Shown in pieces: positions 1-13,053 of a DNA stretch of 64,000 nucleotides; position 1 is the stretch's first letter; each line of letters starts with the position of its first letter. Under the pieces are notes generated by a model that was given only the letters and a program-made list of their open reading frames with translations, had not been told where the DNA came from and did not search any database. Both the position numbers and the translations under genes were made by a program. Origin of the DNA: Phallus indusiatus (taxonomy: Eukaryota > Basidiomycota > Agaricomycetes > Phallales > Phallaceae); NCBI GenBank assembly GCA_027605045.1, contig JAQFWX010000039.1, forward strand, positions 1-64,000. The letters run 5' to 3'.

Positions 1-3000
1 ACCGGAATGTAATTGTGTGTTCCTAATGGAGTAAAGATATATGTATAATGGTCAATGAATCGTATTTAATCTGGCTAAGTTATTCACCTATTTTCTTCCT
101 CTAATCCATCATTGTATATACGCATCAAAACTATGTATCGTGGCCTTTTGATACCCTATTGTATTACATTTTCTTATAGAGACATTTACGTAGTTCGTTG
201 CCTTCTGAGTCATTTTGACTAATAGTATTCATTGATGGAGAGAATTTTTCACCGAGAACCTACAACGTCATTAGCAAAGCGTATTGAAGTGCAGTGGTTA
301 TCCTTGCGTGCGGCGGCAAGTCGTCAAACTGAAGCTTAATCAATTACGAATTTCAAAATCAGTTTAACGGAGCAGCCCGATTTAATTTCAGCGTACAGAA
401 CAATATTTGATTTTGAGCACTGTTATTGAACCTTACTTTTGATATACAAGTTATATGTAGTTGCCACAGATATCTCGAAATTTGTCGTAAAACATCGGTC
501 TCAGTGTCATCGCCCACATCCGAGGTTTGGAAATCCATGGTATTGTCAATGTAGCATATTTACATTGTGAGCAACTCATGTGATGATTGAGTTAAATAAA
601 GAACACAGAATATTAGTACTTAAGACAAAGACAATTATTTCCTGTCCTTGCAAATTTTACGGCACTCCGACAATTCGCCGTGTCATGGTTTTTATACCCG
701 CTACATCTTCCGAGCGCGAATCGCATACATGCCGTTTTGTCCGTGCAAGTCTCTTCCACGTGGTATTGTGGCGGCATTTCATATTTCCACTACTTCAACG
801 CGTTAAAGATCATCAATTTTTGCGATTGCTGTTCTTCTTTGAGCATTCTATACCCAAGTCTTCGTAGCTCTTGAGACGGATCCTTTATTTGATCAGGCAG
901 TCTGATGGCCTGTAGTAGAACACGGTCACGATAACAAAATCAACTTCTTGACCAGTGTACATTGCAAAACTGATCGTGTATTTGGTCTGTCATTACATCT
1001 TCTCAATCTTGATTGATCGAGCTGTGAATCGCCTTGCCTCTGAATCGGATTTTCAGCAGGGAACGATAATTTAAATTGATATTATATCTAGGTTAGGGCA
1101 TCTCCCCTTACAAGAAGACATATCCCGTTAACAGTGCGTTGATCTACACCTCCGTATGGCACGGTTGATATACTGCGTATCACCCGGTTGTCATAGTTGG
1201 ACTCGCGTCTTGATCGTAAATCCTGTCAGCTGGGCGGTACCTTGTCCTCAGACTCACAATGCTCTCGTGGGACTCCGGACCCTCGTTTATTTTTATCAAC
1301 ACACTAATTGATGTCGTGGAACACTAACCGATAATGATTCTCCTTAAAAGTGTCCCCTTAGCAAATTAAATCCTCCTTATTTTGCATACCAAGAAATCTA
1401 AAGCCAGTATGTACGTACTAACAATCGAATAATCGACGTCCCATCTCAATTTCCGTTCGATCAGATCTTACTGAGGTAAGTCGCATCTTGATTTCTTTCC
1501 GAGGCAACTTTCATCTTGATGATTTCGCCACATAATAAGCAGCTATATAATGACACCTTCAAGTTGAGTCTAAAATTATCACGATAGAATGGCTCGAAAA
1601 ACAATGTTGCTGCAGTCAACTCAGCTATGTTTCTGATCAAAACCTTGTAATAATGCCTCTATCATCATTAATATATTTGGATCAGGCTGAATATTTCGAA
1701 TCAGCGTTGATAATGGCTCAAGCTCTTCTATATCATTAGAAAGTTGGTCTGTCTAAATTCACGATAAAAATACAAATTTAGGTATTTCAAAATAGTAAAT
1801 GAAGCGATGTAAAATTCAGGGTGTTATAAACTCAATTTGAATTGGGAAACGAGTGCTGTCATCTTTTATTAAAACATCAACAACTAGATCTTCTTCCGGT
1901 TGGGTATCATGCAGTAACCCTGTAATCAACGTTATACAGATATAGATCTTGAGTTTGAACAAGGGTATGTATAAGATTGAACGTCTTTGAAATACCCTCC
2001 GGGGTATTTATGTACTTCACCTTGAATTTGATTGCCGCGAGGTTTGCCCAGCAGAAGCTACCAGATGACCAATTAAAGTCAGACACTCATCGTCGTGGAA
2101 AGGCTTTTATTATATATCAGTTGATGGTTGATAGACATGTTTCATTGTAGTTTTTCATTATTCAAATCGTTCATTCCTGCGCTCGGGACTAACATGTCAT
2201 CAATATCCAAGGCGGTTTGAGAACAGTTAGTAGTATGTATCAACATCAAGTGATACTTAGAAGGCTTCCATACTTCTATTTTGAAGACATCACATCAACT
2301 CCTTTTGTTTTGTAAATATAATTGAGTAAATAATTAGGTATCAGAAAGAATTCAAGTCATGCTCACATGGTATTTATGGTGCAACATCTCAAGGGGGAAC
2401 CTTCCCGCATATATGCAATTGATAAAATGCTGTGATTGATTCCCTCGATCCCCTTAAGAAAAAAAAAAGAGCCTGTGGCTTGAAATACGGTGGATGTAGA
2501 GCCGAGTGACGTCTCAGCCGCGGCTACACACTGTGATAGTGTGCTAAATGTCTCTAATGCGGGTGTCGAGGGTTTTCTCAAGAAGATCAACGATAAGGAT
2601 ATCAAAATTTTTTTTGTAACCACTAGTAACCATCAACCATAAAACATCTTCAAACACTCCTATGATCATGACACGTAGTGTCGGTCACTTCATATGTACC
2701 CCAAACCTTCAAGCACGCAAATATGTAAGTCTGATGCTCGACTTGAACTGGTAGCGGCTTGAGTCGTGCACTAACAAAAGAATGTATGTTTAAGTTCACT
2801 ATGATAAGTTCTGAGTCAAATCTCAGCTGATGCAACCAATCAATCTTGGACCAAAGATGACTACTACTATAAATATTTAGTATAAGTCATGCTGTTCCTA
2901 TGATCTTCGTTGGTTCCGGATGTCCATCCCAGTGATATGGCCTTTAAAATCTCCGGATGCAGCAATCAAATACTGACATATATGCCTGTTTTATGGAGGT

Positions 3001-4526
3001 ACAAATGTGGCTTCCTCAACTTTTGGAATTTATTACGGTTGCTTCAAATTTCTTCTCGATGAAGGACGGAAGTGATCCAATGAATCACGCTTGGCTCCAC
3101 TCTAGGCTAACTTTTGGTTCTCTCCTTCTTTTTTTTTTTTTTGCTTTCTTTCTTTTTATCAAGTTCCTTAATGATGCTTCTCGAGGTGTAACAACGGACA
3201 CATCTCGAGAATTCGCGAATAATCCGGCAACTAGGAAAAACGATTCCTTCGAGCCGCGGCTGGCATATACGCAAGACGCAGACGAATAACACAAGACGTC
3301 AAGATCTTTTCCATAAATTACAAAACATTCTGCTATCTTTATGTAAATTCATCATAATTTGGGTCCCACTTGAAGCCGGGTTTTTACATAAAGGCAGTGT
3401 TCAATGCGATTGGAAATCGACTTGAGCTGCAAAGGTCTTCCCATCTCAGCCAACTTGATCCTCTTTTCACAAATCAAAAATCCAGCTTTCCCTCAACTCC
3501 GCCTATGACTCCTTCAAGCTAGCCGTCTCCATCATAATTTACTGCGGTGTTATTTCATGACGAATCATCGGGGTTTGAGCTTCAAGCTCATCTCGCGAGC
3601 TCGTATCTTTTGAACATTTCTTTCTCTACAGATTTGTCCCATCGATCGGACCGAATGGCACTTTATACCGGGAATTCATATTAATTTGGAAAAAATTAGA
3701 AACGGAGTCTTACGGTTACCTGTTGCACCAGCCGATGAATCCCGACATTTATGGAGGCCGTATTGTTAACCGATACTATAAGAGGGAATCTTGGAGACGT
3801 ACCATAAAAACATAAATAACCGATCTTCAAGGGGTTGGAAGTTATGAGCAGAGTATTGATTTCTTCTCATAATTCAGATCGGATAATATTCAAACCTTGG
3901 CATCCTCGAAAACAGCGAAACCTAAAGTCTGTAATGTGTTTGGACATAGTCCATCTGACAGCATTCACGGACAGCTGGTGAATCACGCGTGGTGACCTGG
4001 GGCAGCGAAACCTATCTTGACAATGCTAGTATAATACAAAAAGTATAATACTCACTGTCTATAATGAAATTTCCCTTCCAACGAATATTACAAGCAGCTA
4101 TGAAGACGAAGGTCTGGTTTCCATGCTCAGTCAGGTCAACGGGATCAGTTGAAGGAATCCAGTTCCATTCGTATTCAGAGACTAAACAATTAATCTTGAA
4201 ACCTTTTTATTTTTCCCGCAATCACTGCAACGTAGATTGACAACTGTATCCAGAATCAAATAAAGTATGAGTTATTAATAAAAATAAACTTGAGCTTATT
4301 GAACTAGACCCAATCCTGCCTAACATGTAACTCCAGGCCTTCTTCATTATCTACTCTTTTTTGGCCTAGTAATACATACGTCGATATCTAAATTATTATC
4401 TCTTCAATTCATCATTGATCCTACTAAAGGTATCACCGTACTAGAAAGTGATGTACATACGGGTGAACAACGGTCTACTTGCAACTCATTTGTCCTTCAG
4501 TCCTGAATCAATTGGATGAATATTGC
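1..4526. other. gene-poor AT-rich stretch
   Basis: I see no convincing gene here. Open frames are short (at most about 110 codons), lack recognisable motifs, and often begin at non-ATG codons. The longest, on the plus strand at 2957-3289, runs through a T-rich low-complexity tract near 3125-3155 that creates the apparent hydrophobic segment. A minus-strand frame at 2363-2623 is also unremarkable. Confidence 0.5.
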
Positions 4527-7500
4527 TCATGTTTCCATCCTTTTTAATCCTTTTTGTTTTTCTATCTCTTCCACAAGACCAGGTTTAAGACTGAAAGACC
4601 TACCCATGGGGTCAAAGGCTAAGGCGGCTTGTTTCTTGCCTTCATTAACTTCCTCTACTTCCATCTCGTTTCCGCCACCGCCACCACCACCAGGATCCTC
4701 TTCACCTTCAACTTCGTCCTCAAACCAACGTGCTTTGAAGAAATCCCTTGTTTGCGGGGCAGGGTCTTTCGGCCAAAAACCCTTGTCTTGCTGCGACTCT
4801 CCATCATCTGAATGGGGAACTGAGCGCAAGTGAGCTTCGGATTCAAGAACATGAGAAGTTGAGAGTGGTCTTTTTGTAAAAACAGGTACAAAATGTGAAG
4901 TTTTTGAGGCAGGCGAAGCCGATCGCTGTGCAAGAGTTTCAATAACATCTCTTGAGCGATCATCAATTCGTTTGGACGTAGAGGGTCTGGAGGTTCCCTC
5001 TGAAGTTCCTCCCGTTCCGTCGTCACCAGCATTACTAACTGATGTTCCCTTTGTGCTCAAATGATGTAATGAATGCGATTCTGAGATAAATGGTGACTTG
5101 CTCCTGTCGCTAGTCCTAGAACTGGAATCTGTTGACAGATTATTGACGAGAAAGTTCTGAAGGTCCCTAGTAGGTTTAGGTGGAGGTGGCCAAATCTCGC
5201 AATCTGTGTCTGTCGCTCTTCCATGAGGAACAATAGCCGACCGATGGTCTTGATCTGCCGAGTTCTTGGCTCTATCGTCATTCATGCCACTCTCTATTCT
5301 CCTTCGTTTATTTGAATGATGTGATGAAGACGAATGCACCTTCAGGACTCGAAATGAAAACATCTCCACAGGAGAAGCCGAACGAGATCCAGGGGTAGTG
5401 GAATGTAATGGAAAGCTTGGCTTTGTTATCACACTTGGTTCAGCTGACGAAGCATTCTCGGAAACCTCATGGACGTCTCCAGCGGGCTTAGACGCAGATG
5501 GTAATAAAGGCGAAGTTTGACCTATAACTTCCTTCACCGTTGTACCTGACCCTGCTTGCATCATGCCAACAAGGGCTCTCTGAGGATCGACAACGGGGTT
5601 GGATGGCGTTGGCCGACGGTCTTGCTTCGAAACATTGTCCTTCATCGCACTTGACTCTGGTTGCATCGTGCCAACAAAGGCTCTCTGAAAATTGACAGCG
5701 GGTCTGGGCGGCTCCGGCCAACAGCCCTCCTCCGAAACTTTATCCTTCGCCGCGCTTGACTCTGGTTGCATCGTGCTAACAAAGGTTTTCTGAAAACTGA
5801 CGGCGGGTCTGGGCGGCGCCGGCCAACAGCCTTCCTCCGAAATTTTCTCCTTCATTGTAGCTGATTCCGACTGTGGTTTTTCGGAAACTCCCTTATGAGA
5901 GATTGAAGTTTGTTTGTCTGTCCTTCGGAAGTTACCATGATCTTGTTCCGCATCGTTATCACTGTTATCAACAGTTGCTTTTTTCCGTTTATCTGCCCGA
6001 TGGAATGGTCCACGTGCTTTCGGAACTGATGAAGACAATCCAGGAGACATTGAACGTGGAGGTGAGTTCAGTCTTGAGGTACCCAATACTATCTGGGTAT
6101 CAATAAGCCCTTTTCCACGAGTATGATTAGGTGACGCAGAAGGCAGAAAGCCTTCACGAGGAGAGCTACGAGTATCTGAAACTGGATATAACGTTTGTGT
6201 TCGGAACTGCGGAGAACAAGGCGAGGGTGAGCGAGCTGCCGATGAAGACGACTGAAGACGTTCTGGAGACGGCGAACGGGCTAACACAGTGTGTGACGTT
6301 GTTTGATCGGGCGCTGCGGTCGATATTACAATAGGAACGTTTGATGTGGAGAGGTTAGTCTCATATTCAGAGTCTGGTATAGCATGCAAGGATGGTTCTG
6401 AACCCTCTTCTGATTCCTTTTGAGAATCTTTCTCGGTTTCAGAAGCTGTAGACACGGGAGGAGAATGAGGTGATTGCGCCGAGTACGGTGAATTAGGAGA
6501 GTATATCGAATGGGGTGATAATAACTCCGATGGAGGAGAGAAGACAACAGATGCTGGTGCAGAAGTTGAAGCGAAGGAAGGTGAGAGCAGGCTCATCGAC
6601 ATAATCGACGCCGACGTAGGCGCTGACGAGCACGTTGACTGTGGTGAAAGGAGAGGCGAAGGCGACGGGGAAGCAGACGGTGAAATTGGGATAGGAAGTG
6701 AAACAGCCCGAGAATCTTCAGAAGCGTTCACCTCTAAAACGTTAGCGACAGACAACGAAAGACTGGCAATCAACTCAGTATCCAGCGTGGTACGAGAACG
6801 TGTTCCTGGATGAGTTGTCGATGTCGATGGCAATGCAGTGGGTGCAGGAGTTAATGTCAAAATCGGAAGTTTCCGACTTGAAATAGAAGTGACCGCGCTA
6901 GATTTGGCTTTGTTGTTGGCTTTATTTTGCATCTCGCCATTTGGTTCCACTTCCTTCTCTTTCCCTTTCCCTTTCCCTTTCTCTTTCCCTTTGGGAATTT
7001 GAACTGTGTCTCTCTCTAAAGCAGCGTGTATAGTAGCAGCCTTCTTAGCACTAGCAGCCGAAACATCTGCTGCACTCATACCGGCCCTCTTCGGATGCGA
7101 TCTGAAGTGCCGCAGCATATTTGACTTGACGCTAAACGCTCTGGAGCAATCTGATTCAGGACATGGGAAAGCTAAAGCAAGGAAAAAAGAAGTAAACAAT
7201 TATTATTTCCTGAAGAACAATCAACTGGACCAAATACATACGTTGTTGCCTAGTATGCGAATACTTGTGAACCTCCAACGAGCTCGGCCGATCGTACTTT
7301 TTCCCACAGTTAGGCCAGTCACATCTATACCTCTTGTGGCTTTCGTCTTCGTCCTCAATGATGGCAGTTGGTCGTAATATGCCCTGTGCCCTTGCAGAAG
7401 GTGTGCGGACATTTACCAGATCACCCTGCTGTGCCCTCAATACGTTATACGAGAACGGCACAGGTCCGCTACTCGGTTGTGGTGCAGTAGGCGTCTGATA

Positions 7501-8229
7501 TACGTACGCAGGTGGTGCTGAAGTGGGTTCGTCTGTAGAGGATGAAGACGGAAGACGATACTGGTGTAATAGTGAGTGCTGTTGTGCCTCCAATTCCGGG
7601 CCACCTTCTGCCAGTGATTTGGGCGACAAGCGGAGGATAGGTCTAGAATCCGGGGGAGGTAACAGCCGCGGTTGAGAAGCCGACTGAGTTTGTTCCATTA
7701 AAGGAGGACATTGTCCGGGTTCATCGTCATCCCCGTCATCCTTTCCACTGTCTTTTCCCTCCGTATCCCCTTCCTGTTCTCCCTCTTCCTCGTCATCGTC
7801 ATCTGGAAAGACTAGAGTAGGACCTCTTTGAGGTGGTAATTCACTGGGCCAACACCCAGCGCTGGGTTTGTCACTGCTAGTAGCCCTTGTGGGATGTCCA
7901 TTACCCCCAGCAGATTCACTTATCTGAGTGGACTCTTTCACAAGCGGTTCTCTAATAGGTGGCAAATCCAAGTTCCCATCGTCAATGGGCTATATATATA
8001 TCATGACGTTAAGAACGACAAATGTTCACCGGGAGAGCGAGTGAAATGATCGGGTCCGTGAAGCAAATCAGGAATTTAGTTGAGGGTAAGATGAAAAATC
8101 AAAATCAAAATAGACAAGCCCATCGTATAACTAAATACTTGCCGTATTCCATTGAACGCTCAAGTCCTTGATAGACGGAAGGTGGCTCTGAGACACTATG
8201 TACGACGGCCTCTGGAGAGAATGTGACAT
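4527..8229 (-). CDS. large two-finger C2H2 zinc-finger protein (putative transcription factor)
   Basis: Model: exons 8229-8143, 7989-7242 and 7171-4527, giving 1159 residues. Two adjacent C2H2 fingers lie at about residues 252-274 (C-x4-C, H-x3-H) and 282-304 (same spacing). The second intron (7241-7172, GTATGT...TTTAG) falls exactly in the linker between them, which supports the splice. The first intron (8142-7990) appears to be GC-AG (donor GCAAGT), chosen because it keeps frame and supplies an ATG exon. The rest is Ser/Pro-rich and probably disordered, with a Lys/Glu/Gly tract coded by a repeat near 6952-6992, a 35-residue tandem repeat, and several short motifs of the form WPxPPxP followed by FQ. 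Likely a nuclear DNA-binding regulator; the target is unknown. The second finger shares V-K-S-N-M-x-R-H with the small C2H2 gene at 33158. Confidence 0.8.
5545..5865 (-). repeat. 105-bp (35-residue) in-frame tandem repeat, three copies
   Basis: Three consecutive units inside the zinc-finger gene recur every 105 bp; anchor positions are near 5820, 5716 and 5611. The consensus reads roughly MQPESSAxKDxVSEEGCWP followed by xPPRPAVxFQxxFVxT. The first two units in coding order are nearly identical and the third is degenerate (the W-P pair becomes R-P). Related single motifs occur elsewhere in the protein, before the fingers and near the C-terminus. Confidence 0.8.
6950..6993 (-). repeat. simple CCCTTT-type repeat coding a Lys/Gly/Glu tract
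   Basis: A hexamer-like repeat of TTCCCT units on the plus strand codes a KGKEKGKGKGKEK-type run in the zinc-finger protein on the minus strand. It is a probable site of length variation between alleles. Confidence 0.75.
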
Positions 8230-10878
8230 ATATGAAATGTGCTTTGGGATCTGATGATTATGGTCAAGGTTGAAGAGGACCTAAAATTTGTGTGGAAACG
8301 TGGTCAGCGAGGTGATCATGGACAGAGACAAGGGTAAGTATAACTACACTTTTTGAGTCAAGGTCGTGCAGCTAAGTCACATAAAGTCGGATGCTCTGTA
8401 CGAGGCGTGAACGTCAGATTCACAGATACTTAGTACTCAATCGAGTTACACAAAACCCACTGTAATTAGAAGTAATAGTCGAATCGTCTGATCGATTTGT
8501 CGCCTCGACAGAGATTGAACCTATATGGGTGTTTAAATGGATTGAGAACGAAAGTGAGGCCAAGCAAAGAGGTACACTAGTAAACAGAAAGCGTGTAAAC
8601 AATCCATACCTTTAATATTTGAGCTGAGAAAAGAAGAATGAGATACAGGTTGAATTCAATAAAAATACACCCCCACGTACAGGAGGTGTCAGAGACGATG
8701 CAACGTGGTTTTTATGATAGTTGGACCTGGAAGCTGCAAACCTTGGCTTCCAATCTGAAGTTTTACACGACAGCAAGAGTAAGAGAAAACAATTGAAAAC
8801 AAACACAAACTATGCTCTGCGAGTCAAAACGAACAATCGTCAAAAGTGTAAAAATGCTTGCATGTCGGCTCCGGCAAATCATCATATTCACAGCAGGCTT
8901 TGAGCGCTTGAGAAGTATCCCCGATACCTGTCTATTTTCGTCAGATACTATCCTGAGGTGCCGTTTAATATATTATCCCGGGATACTAAGAATAATCTTA
9001 CACTGCATTTCAGTTTGTAGCTAGTTTGGAGGCGACAAAATTGCCAATATCAATGATCATTGACAGCTGAATTATTAACTCTATACGTTTAGTGTTGCCA
9101 AACCCAATATGAAGGGTTAATCACATTGTGCCCAACGGCAGTCCTATCATAGCCGCGTATTGACATATTCCATATCAAATTAAAAATTCAGAAAACGCCC
9201 ATGCGAACCAGTTATTTGACATCAGTGCCAACTTTGGCTTCTAGCAATTTCAGCGTTCCTGGAGCCGGAAGCTTTTTCCGCCTCATACGAGTGATTCGTT
9301 AATAATGAGGCTGTGTGGATACACGAAACCAAAACGACGTCGTTGGAGTTTCCTACTTAAGTCGCCCATTGGCAACGAATCTTAGCCGAAATTTCATTCT
9401 TTGCACAGCGTAAATCCAGCCAAACTTGAGACCGAGTGGGCTCAATTTTTGGAAAGTTCACATGGGTAATTGCCAATTAGTCCGAGTTTCTGAAATGAAT
9501 TAAATACTAGAAGAACACGTCGGGCGTTCAACGTGTTTTGACAATTTGAATACACGCACCTTGTCAATCTGCCTACATATGGGAATAATTCGTTCAGGAA
9601 CCTGGGTTGGGATTCAACCTCAATCATCATGCAGTCTGAGCAGGAGCATTAAGGACGACTTGACAATCTAAAAGAGAATGGAAACATGTACATATGACGA
9701 GTTGCCCTGGCATCAAGGATACAATCAGCCATTCGATAATAATTCAGATCCTGTCGAATTCTTACCATCTAATGTTGGTCGTAAGCCATAGATGATTATC
9801 AGTGAGATAAATATCGCCGGTTCTAGCACCGGCAATCTAATATAAAATGTCAATTGAGGCTGAGAAGGCGCTCCAAACGCACCTCATATGTAGCTTGTTG
9901 ACCGTTGAACGTTCGCTGTTCCCAACAAACAGCCTCCACCACAGCCTTGGGATAAAAGTTCTGTTCCAAGAAACACATTATGAAGGTTTGAATGATCCCC
10001 TACTCTTTGAAATGCTGAGTGCCAAAATAGCTTTCAACGTCACATTCGCCTCATCTCACGCCCGATATACGGCGTTTGGCAATTCATTCCACCAGATGAG
10101 GTATTTTCGTAGATCCCGATTGGAATGGATTGTTATAACACTTTAAACTTTTTTCCGTATCCTTCATGCTCGCATGTAAAATTGCTTTCGTTGCTTAATC
10201 ATTTTAAATGTCAAGACCGCAGCATGAGAAAAGCATTTTCGTAATCAGAATGCAACATACTGCTTATTGTGCGCGCAATCCCCTATCCCCTATTCCTCAC
10301 AACTCGGTATATTACAGGTCAGCAATCTAAAGCCAGCGCGCGCCGCTCAGTGTGTGTACTTTGAGCCGTTAACCATTAGTCTGTATAAAGAACCGTAATC
10401 ACTGTACTTTAATAGCATGGCTGGCGACACAATACGAACGATTGGATGTGCCAACCATCTGCAAGTGATTATCTGTGAGTAATAACCTAGAAGCGCGATT
10501 GCCATCATGACTTAGAATCCAGTTAATTCAATCGACAGCATACCTTTTAACTCAGATTCCGAAATATAGCCCTCTCAAAGCCTCCGTGGCAAAACACTTT
10601 GGTCTGGTCTGAAGGGCAGAAGTAGGTTATTTCTGAACTTGAAACATTTGGCAAAATATATGCAGTTGGGAACGATACTATGTTACCTTCGCGAATGTAA
10701 CATGTAAATACTCACAAATAAAATCAAAAATTCGGAATATCCCGTATAGGCTAAATGGGGACTGAGAGATATCTTCGACAGAGGTAATGGTGAATGGGGC
10801 ATTCAAAAGATATCCAAGATCTGTTGAATCTTCGGGTTGTGCCATGTCTTCATGTCTTGACACGCTGTCCAACCAAAC

Positions 10879-10896
10879 ATGACGTCCTCACGTCAT
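10879..10896. promoter_or_regulatory. inverted CRE-like site (ATGACGT-n4-ACGTCAT)
   Basis: Perfect 7-bp arms are separated by 4 bp, each containing the TGACGT half of a bZIP/CRE element. Another TGACGTCGTCGAC stretch follows at about 10981. No gene start is close, so its role is unclear. Confidence 0.35.
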
Positions 10897-12769
10897 CCAA
10901 CGTACGTTCCTTAATCGGTATGATCAGCGATTGACTCGGATATAAATCACACCGTCTCCTCATGGCGCCATCCTGTCTCATGTGACGTCGTCGACATCGG
11001 CGAGTTGCTACGAAGTACAAAGCCATCTTTACACAACGATGCCAATGGGAAACAACCGACTGTTTGACATCTCACTCGCGTGCTGCCAGGAATTTACACC
11101 GATTGTCGGCATAAATTAGTTGTTTCTTACGAATACATCGATCAAGATCGGAAATGTCATTTCTTTATCATTCTACTTCTGGCGCCGTCGGTTTGAGATG
11201 ACGGTCATATTCTTCCTATTGGACAACAGTGAGTCATTGGTTTTGCCAGGGGTCAGAAATAAACGATGTTGTGACTGCCCAAGTGGTATTCCATAAACAT
11301 CATCGGAAATTGATTATCGTGCATCGAGCTATCAAGATTTTCAATCCGAAAGTACTGTGTGAATTCTGAATTTTTCATGATTGAACTTCGGATTCGAATG
11401 TATCTACTATAGAACCAAATTAGTTAGAAGTGTGTCAATTGGTGCAGTTCATTCCAAATGCGTCTAGGAGGAAAACAACCTCAAATACTGGGGATCGCAG
11501 TCGACATATTTGACATAATCGAGTTAGGCTGGTCTGATATTCTACCCCTTGTTATAATGCTTTATTGCTATCTGATTTTGAGCACATCTTTGGACTTGGA
11601 ACTTGAAAGTGCCGTAAGTGCTTCTCAACTTCTGATGTTGAAGAAAAATAAGCGGGTGCCAGTCGAACCTTTTGAGATAAAGAAGAGAATAAGATCTTTC
11701 TTCTGATGAGAATATTCTTCACGGACCGTTGTATGTACGTCTTCCAATGAAGACCTCAATAAAGAAAGTTCCTGGCAATAGGGGAAGTGTTGGCAATGCT
11801 GAAATTAGATGACTCTTATCGAGATGTGATACTCAAATACCGCCTAGAGTTAATTCTCCAGGTTAACCATACGTTTTGGTCTTCCTTGGAAACCCCTAGA
11901 ATATAAAGTTAGCATATATGTATAGTGTAAACGAGAACTTACCCTAATACATTTCTCAGTGTTCGTGCTTGACAACGCCACTCCAGAGTATATGCCTGAT
12001 GACCATTGTTTCGTGTCTAGTTTTGTTTCAATGACGTGCGAACTTTTTTCCACTGATAAAGCCCGCAGACCGGACTATCGTGTAAACTCAACACGAAGTT
12101 CGACTGGTAGGGTCGTTCGGAGCCGACCCATCGATCAATATTACACCAAAAGTATTGATATGTATATGCTCTTGATTTAATACAATCAGATATACTAGGT
12201 GGAGTGGGTTTTTATTTAATAGACAATTCAAGAAAGAGCATGATCTTTGCTACTTACGTCGTAGCTTGGGAAACTTCCTGTATGGTTCTTTGATAAGAAT
12301 TGTCGTTCCCGCCGTTGATCCATATAGATGATAAGAGGAGGAGAATAGTCAGGAGGTCATTGTTAGTTGAATAAAATAAAAAGATCTATGGGAGCACTGT
12401 GGCTCCAATGATATGACGCGGGTCTGAGCGCTTCTGATCGTCAATATTTCAATCCTCGTGCCAACTGTTGAACGGAATAAATAAAATTCTTTTGCGAGAC
12501 TAAATCAGCTGCCAGTCGCTGATCCAACTGTTTTTGTAATGGGCGCAATCGCTAGTCTCAAAATGTATTAGTTCAACTGGCGTGTAAGTTTCAAACGTTC
12601 TTAAGATTTTCCTCCACCTGATACCGCAAAGACGCGCGTTATAGGATTTGTCTGATGATGCTTCGGTATTGTGGTTCTTTGCATGAAAGAAAGGCTCGGC
12701 AAAGAATCGAGGACACTGTTCGTAAGACAAAAACGCCACACGGCGGTCCGTTTGGTTAGAACGCACGTG

Positions 12770-12820
12770 AGTATGACGTAACTAAAATGTCACACACACG
12801 TCACAGTGTCACGTGCCTTA
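12770..12820. promoter_or_regulatory. cluster of TGACGTAA / ACGTCAC / CACGTG motifs
   Basis: Within about 50 bp there are a TGACGTAA site, an ACGTCAC site and a CACGTG E-box-like core, 230-280 bp upstream of the ATG of the hydantoinase B-type gene. The spacing suits an upstream activating region bound by bZIP or bHLH factors. This rests on motifs alone. Confidence 0.3.
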
Positions 12821-13053
12821 TTCCTGAGTCTTGGATCTTGATTCTTGACCCAATCTTTGGTGGAGTATTTTTTGTGAAAGACAGTTGAGTTTGTATCCTT
12901 CGGTGTAATTTTATTCATCAATTGTGTAACATGTAGAACTGTCTCTCCGAAACTCCAGTTTGACAACTTGGCTTGTCGAACTCTAAATTCTAGGGATCAC
13001 AGTTGTATCTAAGAAACCTCTGCTCCTCCTGGGACCTTCATTACCATTACAAA

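Larger units (their letters stand above)
8230..13053. other. 4.8-kb intergenic stretch without recognised gene
   Basis: Two ATG-initiated plus-strand frames, 9847-10146 (99 codons) and 11458-11706 (82 codons), are the best candidates, but they show no motif and no plausible splice partners. CRE-like sites occur: an inverted repeat at 10879-10896, and TGACGT/CACGTG-type sites around 12770-12820 upstream of the hydantoinase gene. No transposase or reverse transcriptase motif was seen. Confidence 0.45.

Noticed and set aside
2957..3289. Plus-strand 110-codon frame with a hydrophobic segment
   Set aside because: The hydrophobic run is coded by a poly-T/CTTT tract near 3125-3160; there is no family motif.
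4516..4833. Plus-strand 105-codon open frame with Ser/Pro-rich product
   Set aside because: It lies opposite the C-terminal exon of the minus-strand zinc-finger gene and mirrors its low-complexity codons.
9847..10146. ATG-started 99-codon plus-strand frame
   Set aside because: No motif, no splice partners and no composition shift from surrounding DNA; kept only as part of the intergenic note.
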